From Brachionus rotundiformis (lineage: Eukaryota > Rotifera > Eurotatoria > Ploima > Brachionidae), in the NCBI GenBank assembly GCA_016802295.1, contig JAESIW010000162.1:1343346-1407345 (forward strand): a DNA stretch of 64,000 bases, in the 5' to 3' direction. Shown piece by piece: positions 12,834 to 23,793 of the stretch; position 1 is the stretch's first letter; each line of letters opens with the position of its first letter. The translations under genes and the position numbers were made by a program. Under the pieces are notes generated by a model. It was given only the letters and a program-made list of their open reading frames with translations. It did not search any database and was not told the DNA's origin.

Positions 12834-13605
12834 ATGAGTTTTAGAGGCAATTTTTTCCAAGTGGTACAGCTCAATCCGCGAATTCACCAAGACTCGATCA
12901 ATGATGTAAATCAGACCAGAGAAAGCCTTCTAAACAATCGTAACAGAGATGACGCTTATAATCAATCAAACTCCCATCTTAACTGCCCTATATGTTTGAC
13001 TGATTCAAATTTACCAATCGAGACCAGCTGTGGGCATATTTTTTGTGGTATGTGACTAAATTTTGATTATTAAAAATCTTAAATTCTTTATAAAAAAAAG
13101 CTAATTGTATCATACAGTATCAGAGGATTTCTAATTCATTTAGAATTAATTGTCCAATGTGTCGCCAACAGGTTAGTTATCTATTGCGTTTATACTCAAG
13201 AGAAGAGCAGGAAAGAAATCAAGAACAGTTTGGTGAAGTGTTTGCCATGATTGGCAGTTACAATAGAAGATTTGGTGGTCAGCCTAGATCTGTAATTAGA
13301 TTCTTTATTCAATTAAAAAAATTAATAAATTTTGTCTTTAGCTAATTGATTACATTTATGATGTACCTATATTATTTAGACATTTAATGAACGAATTGTT
13401 CTCATTTGATGGAATAAGTCTCTGGTATCGAATGAGAATCATATTTTTTATCCTGGTTGCTTTTTGTTATTTTCTATCACCTTTGGATATTATACCAGAA
13501 GCTTTATTTGGTATATTTGGTTTCTTAGATGATCTTTTTGTTCTGCTGATAATTGCTATTTATGTTAGCACAATCTACAGACAATTTGTGGCTAATCGAG
13601 GCTAA
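12834..13605 (+). CDS. RNF170: E3 ubiquitin-protein ligase RNF170-like
   Basis: ER-membrane RING ligase; the family marks activated inositol-trisphosphate receptors for degradation. Three exons: 12834-13047, 13101-13291 and 13342-13605, about 222 residues. The RING is complete only if exon 2 starts at 13101: CPICLTDS, then ETSCGHIFCANCII, then INCPMCRQQ, giving the usual C3HC4 ligands. A hallmark follows, NRRFGGQPRS, matching the vertebrate NRRFSGQPRS. The C-terminal half carries hydrophobic membrane segments around the DUF1232-type sequence SPLDIIPEALFGIFGF and ends VANRG. The first 45 residues lack an obvious signal peptide. ATG at 12834 is the first in frame after upstream stops. Confidence 0.95.
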
Positions 13606-14117
13606 AAAATCAGGAGTATATTTTTATATTTAAAATATTCTAATTTTTATTTAATTAGAGATTTTTAGCTAGGTTATTCAGATAGAAAAATAATCTTGAC
13701 TTATAAATTTATCAGTTGTTTTTTGTTTTTTTGCTCCTACTCCATCCATCAAATCTGTAAATTAAATTTCTAATTTATTTTTTTTAAATAAAATTTTAAA
13801 ACTATAAACATAATTTTTTAATAATTTATCTAATGGGTGGTATTATCTTTAATGATTGTTTTAATAATCTCTTCCGAAATTAACCAGAGCTAAAAAAGAA
13901 GATAGCTTTAAAGTTCTATTTGGTACACCACTTAAATAGAATTTTTATGTTAAAAAATTTTAAAAGTTCGGTGGTGTTCCCAAGGTCTTAGGTACATGTT
14001 TGTTTCCAAAATTTGAATTAAACCAAAAAAAAACATCGAAAAAGTATCAGAAAAGGTTCAGGGTATATTTAATAAAATTGGTTAGCCAAAAATAGTGACC
14101 AAATCAAGAATCAAAAA
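13606..14117. other. Intergenic, nothing recognised
   Basis: AT-rich sequence after the RNF170-like gene. No gene or structured element identified apart from the repeat that follows. Confidence 0.4.
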
Positions 14118-14179
14118 TTTTGGATCCAATCATGCAGGTGTTCGAGTGTTGGTCAATAAATACTTTCAAGCGGTTTTAT
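14118..14179 (+). repeat. Dispersed ~60-bp direct repeat, unit 2
   Basis: Second copy of the unit at 12405-12465, same orientation, on the other side of the RNF170-like gene. Outside the core the flanks do not align by eye. Confidence 0.6.
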
Positions 14180-14593
14180 CAATTAGATTTAAAATAAATA
14201 TTCAAGAACTCGAAGGAATGGGTCCAAACTAAAAATAAAGATTGTGGGAAACAGTGTTCATCAACATAATAAATAATGACTGGAACAAGCTTGATAAGAG
14301 TAACAGAAGCCAAGAGAACCAGAATTTGCAAAATTTTAGCTTTCCAATTCGATTCAACATTTAGAATTGTTCGAAAATAATCCTTTAAAAAAGCTTAAAT
14401 TTATCAAAAATTACTTAATTAAAATTTGAAAATTTTTAATTTTTTAACTTGGTAGTAGTAAATATTTCATAAGCCATTTTTTTTTGCTACAAAGAAAAAC
14501 TATATTTGAAATGATCTTAAAACATTTAAGCTAGAAAACTTTTCAAATTTAATAAAAAAAATTAAAAAACTAATCAGCTTACAATTAGCTAAA

Positions 14594-17500
14594 ATGAACA
14601 AAAGCCTAAAGAGTATTGAAAATAATGAAGAATCTTTTAAAGATTCGAAACAGGTAAATAATATCTATTAAAATCTAAATTAATAAATTGGCAAATAAAT
14701 AGAAACAGAAGCAAATAACTTTGTTCGATATGCACTCAAAGGGCAAATTCTCAATCAGTTCTGATAATGACTTGTCACCAAAACCCATCACAAAAAAAGG
14801 CTTAAAATCTGAAGATGATGATGTTGTCTTGTTGAATGAAAACGAAGAGAACGTCCAAATAAAAAACTCGGCAAAAAAGTCTTTACATTAAATACTATCA
14901 TTTGTTATTTTATAATTTTTTTTATCTATAGAATTAAGAGAAAAAAAGAACTAAATAATTCTAAGATAAACAATTTTTTTACCAAGTCAGAAGAATTGGT
15001 TACCAATAAACCAACAGAGCAGACTAGTGTTGTAAAATCAAAACCGGCCAATTCTAGTGCCACATCGGACAAAAAATTTAAAAAAATTACTTCACTGGTA
15101 AAAGAAATTGGCACTTTGGCCTTAGAGAACTCGGCATCAAACTTGGAAAATCACATGTTCGGTGAAGTGGCTGTTATAATCGAATTATATAATTTATTAG
15201 TTGATATTTTCAATAAAATCATTAATAAATCTAAAAGAGGCAAAAAAAAGCCATCTTACAAAGACTTGGACCTACTAAAAATTGACTTGGACCAATTTAT
15301 TTTGGTATTTAATTTCTATTCGGCCGAAGGAAAGGCCTATTTTGTCAAAATTATTCAAAATATTTTAAAAATTTTCATATTTCATGAAAAAATTTTTGGC
15401 GTAAGTTTACAATTAAGGATTAATTAATTAAAATATTAATTAAAATTTAAAAGTATCGCTTTCCATTCAATTTTTTCTTTGACAATCTAACTTTTGATCC
15501 ATGCTTTCTTCAAGAATTGACCAGATACATTCTGAATATAGTCACGCCTCAGATAGACTACTTTGAAATCAATTCGGAAGTTGAACTTTTATATTCACAA
15601 GAAAAATTGGTAAACAAAGACAAGATTAAAATCACATATTAAAAAAAATTATCCATTTAGTTAAACAGCTTTCCGTTGATCAAAGAATTGGCAACTAATT
15701 ATAGCGAAGAGCCATTTGGCGACTTTGGCTCCAAGTCAAAATTGGAACTCATGAGATTGCTATGCGAAAATTTGCTCTTGACCAAACTATTTGAAGATTT
15801 TAAGATTTCTTTGGAAGAGGACATTGAGAAAAACAAGATCAAACTTAAAGAATATAAGAATGAAATATCTGACCTATTTGTAAGTAAAGATTCTGACAGT
15901 GGCAAAAAAGTTGGCAATCCGATCAAAATGGCAAAAAGAATTCAGTAATTTTAAGAACTATTTTTATTAGATTTTAGACTAAAAGAACATAAATAAGGTC
16001 TAGGCCTGCAGTTAAAGGAAAACTTACCAAATATGAAAAACTGAATACCAGAATAAAGGTGTTAGATTCTGAATTTTAATCAAACTTTTTAATTAATTTT
16101 TATAATCTAGAACCAGATTAGTCTTGCTGAGAAAATAAATCGGCTAGAACCTATTGGAATTGTCGATAACAATGTCTATTTTTGGACTTTTTCATTTATC
16201 AAAGGTGTTGTGGTTGAGATAAAGAACAAGAATGAAAAAAATGAGTAAAATAGTGTAAATAATAATATTTTATTTTGTTTAAAATGTTTTGACCAAACAA
16301 GATGGTATATACTGGATAAAAGAGAGAGTATCCAATCTGTGATAGCTTTTCTAAAAAAAGGCCTCATTTGTCCAAAACTTTGCTCCGAGTTGAAGACTAT
16401 TTTGGCCAATTTGGATGATGGGAAAAAAAAAGATAATGATAATCCGGAAGATGGATCGGAAGAAAGTGAGTCCGAGGAAGAGAAAGTTGAGAAAAAATAC
16501 TCTCTAAGAAACGCAAATAAGTCGATTTCAAAAGCTGAATCGAATGAAGAGGAAGACTCGGACGATGACCAGCTAGAGACTTATCTAAGCTCTTTAGATG
16601 CCAAGACTCGGATGCAATTTATGAAAAAATTAGCAACAGTGAGTGCCAAATTTGATTGGATTCAGTTCAATGATTCTACATATTCAATTGAAACCCTTTG
16701 GAAAGCAAGAGTTTTTCTAATTTAAAAATTTTGGTCATTTAAAATTTGATTATTTAGTATCTGAGCCAACAAGTTGCCAAAGCCCACTATTATGGCATAA
16801 CAAATGTAACTGTATTCAGCCAGATAACTAGTATACTTAGAGCATACTCAAATGAAAGTCAATTTATGCCTAAATTTGATATAATTGTATTTTATTTAAA
16901 GTTATTAATGAAATGAAATTAATTTAAAAAATTTGTAGAAAAAAGCCCTAAATGAATTTACAGAATTGATAGGCCATCAACATATCAAAAGCCTTTTGCT
17001 AAAGAATGGAAGTAAGTTATCAACATTTAAAAAATTGCCACTAATCTAAAAAATTTTCTCAGGAATTTTACCAAATGGCAAAAAGATATTGGATGTATTG
17101 AAAGAGTATTTGCTTAGTTGCCAAAGTCTATCTTCCTTGTATCTAATAACATATTTTTTTATGAACTCTGTCAAATGGACAAATTTTAGACCAATGAAGG
17201 TAAATTTTTGGAAAATGGCTCATTTATTCTATTGACAGTTTATCAAAGCCATGTTCTGTGTGCAAAGAAAAGTATGAAAGCCAAGATTATGAAAAATTTA
17301 TAAATGAAAAGATATTCAGCACCGAGGACCTCACTGATATGGGCTATTTTACTTGTTTGAGATGTCTTATGCCAACACATAAGAAATGCGATGCATTAAG
17401 AGAAGATAGAATACAATTTGTGTGTAAGGACTGCATTGAGAAAGTAAAATTTGGAAACTTTTGTGGTCGATTAATACTTTTTGTTAGTCCAAAGTATTTG

Positions 17501-17836
17501 ATTATGCGCCAGAAGTAGACGAAGACAACGAAATAGAAATACCAAGTCCTGAAAAGGTGGTTAAAGGCGGGAAAATGCTCAGAAATAGAAAAAAGTTTTT
17601 GTTCATTTAAAAATCTTTTAATTAAATAAAATTGAAATTTTTTTAGAGTAAATTATAAAAATGATACAAAAAAAGAACATCATGCTGATGATAATGATGA
17701 TGATGATTCTAGAGATGCTTCAGCCAATTTTAGTTCATCTCTGAGAGAAAGACGTTCTGGAAAAGTAATTGACACAGCATCACGATCTAGTGGTCGCTTA
17801 AGGAACACAGCTCGCAAAAATTATTCAGATAATTAA
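14594..17836 (+). CDS. DDT-WHIM-PHD chromatin protein, compact ACF1/BAZ1-like
   Basis: Likely ISWI-partner subunit of a nucleosome-spacing remodeller. About ten small exons run from ATG at 14594 to the stop at 17836. Order seen: an N-terminal region with a basic stretch (KIKRKKEL) and a PIP-box-like NSKINNFF; a DDT domain (FGEVAVIIELYNLLVDIF, 15160-15400); a WHIM1-like segment (KLELMRLLCENLLLTKLFED, 15740-15800); a WHIM2/WSD segment (GIVDNNVYFWTF then GVVVEI and WYILDKRESIQSVIAFL, 16150-16400); an acidic linker; then SVKWTNF just before a PHD finger (17250-17445) with CSVC, CLRC, HKKC and CKDC as ligands. The SVKW-to-PHD join matches BAZ1A. The tail is basic with repeated RSG-type motifs. I see no WAC domain and no bromodomain, both present in vertebrate BAZ1 proteins. 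Exon limits in the 15.9-17.2 kb part are approximate. Confidence 0.8.
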
Positions 17837-19406
17837 ATCTAGTGAAAATAATACTAAACTTTGATAAAAATTTTTCTTAATTTTTGTAGATAGTTCATTT
17901 CAAAAATAAAATATATTCCTCTTTTTAAAATGTATCTCACTGATATTTATAGATATTATTACATATTTTACGTCATTGTCAACTAAGATAATAGTCCCTT
18001 TGCTGTAACATTTTTACTTCTTGGCCAATTATAGATTACCAACTATGCAGATGGCTTTTCAAAAAATAAAATTTAAATAATTAGATAATTATTGTTTACT
18101 GAACCAGGATGGATTTTTATTCTTTCAAAAACATAATTTTATTCAATTAGATACCATTTGGCATCTATTCCAAGGTATTCTAATTTGAATATTTTTAACA
18201 AGACTTGTCAAAAAATTTCCTTAAAAAATACTTTATTAAAACTTGTATATTTCTTAATTGAAGAAAAAGTTTTTGATTAGTTGGACATTCTTTTTTAGAG
18301 CCTAGAGCCTTTTTTTCCAATAAATCTTTAACAAATATCAGAAAAAAAGTCAAGAATTACAAACAAGTTATATAAATCTTAAAAATAAAATAAACTTTTA
18401 TTAGGAAAAAATTATTATAAATAGCTTTATTTTGTTTCCTGAAATAGTGGTTTAGAGAAATTCATTCGAGAAAAAGTTATCTTTCTTTTATGAGATTAAT
18501 TCCAGGAATTTAAAAACCATTAATCTTTCTTATAATACCATAAAACTCTTCCATAATAATGTAAAATTAATGTAATAATAAAAATATAGATTATTTAAAT
18601 TAATAAAAATTATTGGTATCAGGGTTAAATATAAAATATTATGGGTGAGAACGGAATCAAGTCCTTCCTTTCTTAAATCCTTAATATGGGAAGTATTAAA
18701 TTCAATATTGTTTAGCCACATTTGGGAAAAAGAGTTCTTAATGGAAGAAACTGGTGTCTCAATTCCGTTCCAAGAACCAATGTTGACAGCTTAGTGCAGA
18801 GTGTCCCTAGCCACCACACACTCAAGTATGACCAACAAACATTCGATTCGTGATGAGAAATCTTAAAGTTTTTTGTTCGCCCTCTGGTTATGCTTGTACC
18901 ATTTGAGTATAGCCTTATTGAGTCATTTAATCAGTCAATAAAACTCGATTTTACAAATAGAAGAAAGCTTAGCTTATTGAAATTTTTAGATTATTTACGG
19001 TATCTGACCTAATACTGTTAAATTAATCTTGACGAATTTAGTATTTCTGTACCAACTGTTACTAGAGCTATTTCAAAACCAAAAAATTTTTTTTTTTAAA
19101 ATTAATGAATTTAATACAGTTGAGTCTTAATTGTTTGATTATTAGGAAAAATATTTTGTAAACATAAATAACCTGTAAATAATAAATCTAAAATGGGGGA
19201 TTTATTTTTTTTCTTTTAAATTAAAAACACATCTAATGTGTGTTTTTCAAGTTAATTAATTTCAAACAGATAAATAAGTTTAAAAGAAAAAGAATTTATT
19301 AGTTTTGTAATAATTGAATAAATACAATTGATCAAGGATTAGATAAATAATTTAAAAATAAAAAAAAATTTAAGAATTTGGTATACTGGTCTAAATGAAT
19401 AAAAAA
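17837..19406. other. Intergenic region with one possible coding relic
   Basis: About 1.6 kb. Near 18530-18790 the minus strand has an open stretch of higher G+C (MWLNNIEFNTSHIKDLRK among it) that I cannot assign. A short hairpin-forming inverted repeat (AAAAACACA / TGTGTTTTT) sits at about 19223-19246. Nothing else recognised. Confidence 0.35.
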
Positions 19407-20486
19407 TCATTTTTTTGCAGCTGGAAAATAAACATTGGAATTGGTCACAATTCCTCCATTTACATATTTTAAATCTGCTCTCTTTGGCTGAGTGGCATTT
19501 GTGGTCTTCTCTTCGTGGTTTTCTCTTTCTCTTACGGGCTGTTCTCTTTCTCTCGAGCTGTTCAAAGAGCTTATATTGCCTGAGCTATTGTTGCAGCGGC
19601 GCATTCTTCGCCTAACACAAGGTCGAGTGTAATAGCGAACATTTGGTTGCTTAGGCTGAAAGTCATGCTCCACTTTGGAAGAGGAACAGCTTGGCGAGGA
19701 TAAAGCTGATGACGAGCTGCCTGTATTGGACCTGTCATTCATTGAAGATATTCCAGATGAAACACTTACATCTCTGACATTTTCTGACAAACATATGCTA
19801 CCATCTGCTATTGTCGATTGTCTAACCCGCGCTCGCGGGATTCCATAATGGAAAAATGTGGAAAATTTAAGACTTGAGTCATCTTTGGACCATTTGGCAA
19901 TCAAATACAAAATAAGCATTTCTTTCAAGCGATTTTGCATGTCATTAAAGCCCAGCAAATTTTCAAAAGGCCCTTCAATTTTTTTGTTTTTGTGCCAAAA
20001 GTGTTTTCTTTCTTTTTTCTCATGCGAAAAAGTTGAGTTAAAAATATCCGGGTTCTCGATTAAAATGGTATTCATTTTGGTTCGGTACTGGGCCCAAGTG
20101 TGTATGGCTTCATGGGCTTCGCACTGCTTGATATGTAGAAATTTTCCATTTTCTTTAAAAATCAAGTGATCCAAGTTCAATATTTGACTATTTAAGAACG
20201 GTTGAATGAATTGTTTGAGCTCTTCAAAGTTTGATTTTTGCCAATCTATGGTACCAAGAAGGCGGAATGCCAAATTTTCGGCAAATGAAATTTTGTTGGT
20301 CGAAGCGGATTGATTCATTTGTAATAAACGATTAATGAATCCTTTGAACTTATTCAATTCGACATTCGCTTCGTTCAGGAAGTTTTCGTTCTGTGGAATG
20401 TCAAATTTGGATAAGTTTCCCATGCTTGGAATGGGGTCTTCGGCAATCAGGTTCGGGACACTCATAAATTCACCTTTTCGATACAT
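19407..20486 (-). CDS. Uncharacterised 359-residue intronless protein
   Basis: One open frame from ATG at 20486 to a stop at 19407, clearly richer in G+C than the flanks. The N-terminal two thirds look folded and helical: hydrophobic clusters at FKGFINRLLQMN, ENLAFRLLGTIDW and FEELKQFIQPFLN, followed by an aromatic/His-rich part (HEAIHTWAQYRTKMN, KHFWHKNKK) and MLILYLIAKWSKDD. The last third is disordered: a long Ser-rich run, then a strongly basic CVRRRMRRCNN and Arg/Glu repeats (SREREQPVRERENHEEK). No signal peptide or membrane span. I do not recognise the family; the basic tail would suit nucleic-acid binding or nuclear import, which is only inference. Confidence 0.75.
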   Translation of the reverse strand: MYRKGEFMSVPNLIAEDPIPSMGNLSKFDIPQNENFLNEANVELNKFKGFINRLLQMNQSASTNKISFAENLAFRLLGTIDWQKSNFEELKQFIQPFLNSQILNLDHLIFKENGKFLHIKQCEAHEAIHTWAQYRTKMNTILIENPDIFNSTFSHEKKERKHFWHKNKKIEGPFENLLGFNDMQNRLKEMLILYLIAKWSKDDSSLKFSTFFHYGIPRARVRQSTIADGSICLSENVRDVSVSSGISSMNDRSNTGSSSSALSSPSCSSSKVEHDFQPKQPNVRYYTRPCVRRRMRRCNNSSGNISSLNSSREREQPVRERENHEEKTTNATQPKRADLKYVNGGIVTNSNVYFPAAKK

Positions 20487-20954
20487 TTTTTAAAAATTAT
20501 TTAAAATTTTTGCTACTTAATCTTAGATAGTGATGATTTTTTGAACATATAAGTTGAATATTTCAAAACTATATGAAAATTAAGACTGTTTTTTAATTAA
20601 AAGTTAAATGCATTAATAGAAAAATGCACATATGATAGTCACTTCCTTCATAATCAAATGATGTGCTTTAGTTGTGGCTTTATATTAATGTTAAATTGTA
20701 TAAAATCATATTTTATCTAACTGGGTCCAAAAAACATATTAGGGACCAAGAGAAAATAAATACAGATAAATTATTATTTAATAAATTAAATTGACTAGAA
20801 ATATTTAAAAAAATAAAATGCAATTTGAACTAAGTAATTTTTGCCAAAGGATAAAACTAATCAAATGGTGTTAACCTTTCTAGGACAAAGAATCGAATTA
20901 TAAAAAAAATAAATAAACCTATTTTAAAAAAAAATTTGAAAATAAAATTTTGTT
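20487..20954. other. Divergent intergenic region
   Basis: The unrecognised minus-strand gene and the first channel gene start outward from this 470-bp stretch. A missing 5' exon for the channel could lie here, but I could not identify one with confidence. Confidence 0.35.
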
Positions 20955-22079
20955 ATGAATAAAAAATTGTATAGAGTAGAAACTCATGTAATGATACTGA
21001 AAATTGGTCAAATAAATACCAAAAATGAGACATTTTATGCAGAGTTTTTCATCGAAACAAAATGGACTGACCGAGTCGAGTCGATAGACTCGGCAAAAAG
21101 TTTCAAATATGACCCTTTGAAGCATTTTAATCCCAATATTGTGCTAAACAACTGTCTGGGCGAGCCATACCAAGACATATCTTACAATAGCAAAGTGCTA
21201 GAGAGCAAAAGAACCACAAGACTTATGGAAATAGTCGAGAGACGCAAAGTGCAGGGAAAATTTTGGCAAAAATTTGATTTCAAAAAGTTTCCACTTGATG
21301 TCCAGACATTGACATTGGACATTTCCTCATCGAATCCATCATCTAAGATTCAATTTATTGAATCGAAGAATAAATTCAATTTTTTGAGCCCTAATGCCTT
21401 TATGGACACACAAGAATGGCAAATATACAACCACATACAAACAAACAGCTCGATTAAGAAAAGCGAGTTCTCCTCGGATGAATATTCCGCATTTTCCATT
21501 CAAATAAATGTTTGCCGAATGCCATCCTATTATCTTTACAATGCTTTTTTTCTTGTTTTCATGATTACTTCAACACTTTTTACCAAATTCACTTTAAAAT
21601 GTGATTTTTTATTTGCCAGATTAAAAATTAGTACAGCAATACTTTTAACCTTATTTACCTTTAAAATAGCTATAACAAGAGATATTCCCCAAATCTCATA
21701 CCTGACATCCTTGGATAAATACATATTATTCTCAATTATATTCACAGTTGGTCAGTGTATTTATGACAGTATAATTGCCTCCAACACATTGCCACTGTGC
21801 GCTCATCCATTCAGGACCTACGACATTTATGCCCTTATTGGATCAGGCTCGTTGTTTATTCTGGTTAATTTCATTCTTATTATTTGGATAGCAGTAATTG
21901 CTTTGAGAAATAGATATGATAAATTCAAGCACACTAAAGAATCAAGTGACATAAACACCAAGCGTTTGTACCAGATATACAACCAAGATATTCAAACGAT
22001 TAATTCAGTAACTGAAGACTTTTATGATGAATCAGTTATCGAAGCTTTTTCTGAAAACTTAAAGGAAATAAGATTTTAA
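20955..22079 (+). CDS. Pentameric ligand-gated ion channel subunit, copy 1 (Cys-less)
   Basis: Member of the Cys-loop/pentameric channel superfamily: an extracellular beta-sandwich, then four membrane helices. The extracellular part contains FYAEFFIETKWTDRV and the loop region FDFKKFPLDVQTLTLD. The FPLD core is there but both cysteines that normally bracket this loop are absent, as in bacterial and so-called Pro-loop channels. M1 follows RMPSYYLYNAFFLVFMIT; M2 lies in RLKISTAILLTLFTFKIAIT; M3 is YILFSIIFTVGQCIYD; M4 is FILVNFILIIWIAVIAL near the C-terminus. As read, the frame starts with MNKKLYRVETHV, directly on the first beta strand, so no signal peptide is present; a 5' exon may be missing. 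374 residues, no intron. Ligand and ion selectivity cannot be told. Confidence 0.88.
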   Translation: MNKKLYRVETHVMILKIGQINTKNETFYAEFFIETKWTDRVESIDSAKSFKYDPLKHFNPNIVLNNCLGEPYQDISYNSKVLESKRTTRLMEIVERRKVQGKFWQKFDFKKFPLDVQTLTLDISSSNPSSKIQFIESKNKFNFLSPNAFMDTQEWQIYNHIQTNSSIKKSEFSSDEYSAFSIQINVCRMPSYYLYNAFFLVFMITSTLFTKFTLKCDFLFARLKISTAILLTLFTFKIAITRDIPQISYLTSLDKYILFSIIFTVGQCIYDSIIASNTLPLCAHPFRTYDIYALIGSGSLFILVNFILIIWIAVIALRNRYDKFKHTKESSDINTKRLYQIYNQDIQTINSVTEDFYDESVIEAFSENLKEIRF

Positions 22080-23793
22080 TTTTTGTTTTTTAATATTAAG
22101 AATAATATTTATTTTATTTTTCAAATAAAAATATTTAATCTTTTATTAAATTATTAAAAATACTATTTTATTCTTAACTTATTTAAACATTTAATTTAAA
22201 ACAAGCCAAATTTGATCTTAATTTTCACATTGATTGAATTTTTATATATCCTTATACTTATCTCTAAAAATTATTTATTCATTAAGAATTTACATTTAAA
22301 GATGATTGTTTTATTATTAATTAAAAAATTTTAAATATTTATTTTTAGTTTAATTCTTTTATAAAATGAAGCTGTAGGCTGAATTGAATCTTTAATTCTT
22401 TAAGATAATAAATTAGCTAGTGCAATCCTATCTACAGTAAAAATAAATAATTATTTAATTTAAATATTCAAAACTTAACATAAAAACTAAAATTTGATAT
22501 GAATCAGTTTTTAAAATCTCAAAAATCTCAATCTAAAGTGTCAGGTATGGAAAAGTCAGGCATTCCTTGAAAAAGATTTAGTTTAGATAAAGTAAAAGAT
22601 TGATCAAGCGAATTCAACGAACATTTTACAATTCTATCTTTTTTACTATGCGATGATGCACTGATTAATTTTTTGATAGATATGATCATGTTATTGAAGA
22701 AAATCATAATGATCTTTTAGGTTCTCTGGGAACAGAATAAAAGACCTTTCTTTTATTTTAATAATTTTATTTATTATATATTTTTCTTACTCTCTTTTGA
22801 AATTAAATTGTTAAATATATTGATATGTTATGCTACTAGATTTAGATATTTTCCATTCATTGGTCTTAGTTATTTATTAGTCTTTCCAAATAAAATGGTT
22901 GTATAGAGAGGGTTGGAATAACATCCGATTACTTCAATTGTATTTAATGTAATAAAGCTCTTTTTCAACATATTTAGATAAAGGTGTATGCAACCATATT
23001 CTTTTCGAGTACTTGACAATTGGAAAAATGATAAATCTACTTAAAACTTAAATCAATTTTTGTAAACAGATCAAAAAAGATTATTTCAAGATATAGTTTG
23101 GCTAAATTTTGCTCAAAAAGACTAATTTACTTTTTTAGTCCCTATCAGTTTTTTGTTGTTAGATTTAAAATTTTTGCTTTGATTACCAGAAAAAAAAGCA
23201 TTCTTAAAAGACATTGTCCAGAGGGAAACCTTTTTTATATCTGACTGTTATTAAACACAATTTTGGTGAATGGAAATTAATACAAATTAAATAATGACTT
23301 GCCAAAGTATTTGAATAAAAGTATATTGGGTTCATTTCTGGGTTTCAATTTAAAAATCAACCAAAATATGTTCACTTTGGAAAGACAATTATAAGTCTTC
23401 GAAAAGTAATTTAGGAAAGAAGTTTGCTTTTACTATTATTATCAAGTTTTTTTAACAATTAATTAGAAAATATCTATAAAAAATAAATTTTATGATTAGT
23501 CCAGAATTAGCTTTTAAAGAATTATCAAAATATAAAAGAAGTTCAACAGAATTTAAAATTGTTTTAAATCTAAAGGAAAGCAAAAAGGGATTATTATTAG
23601 GGATGAAAAATATACTTTAAATTTATCTAATTTAAATAAAAGATATAACATTTCAAGGATATTGACAATTATTCTTATTGTTGGACAAAATTTATAAAAT
23701 AAATTTTAAAATTTTGGATATTCAAATTTCACTAAGAATCGTTTCTCAAATTGAGTTGATTGAGAAATATAAGAAAAAAAAACAAATTGTTAA
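22080..23793. other. Spacer between the two channel genes
   Basis: About 1.7 kb of AT-rich sequence that separates the tandem channel copies. Around 23490-23700 there are short open stretches with an IIIRDEKYTLNLSNLNK-type sequence that vaguely recalls FLYWCH-type zinc-finger relics, but ligands are missing. No gene called. Confidence 0.35.

Noticed and set aside
18530..18790. Minus-strand open stretch with higher G+C, possibly part of a gene
   Set aside because: No start, splice context or family match; a stop interrupts it upstream. Kept only as a note in the intergenic entry.
23490..23700. FLYWCH-like zinc-finger relic between the channel genes
   Set aside because: Resemblance rests on a few Lys/Asn/Leu-rich residues and the Cys/His ligands are absent.
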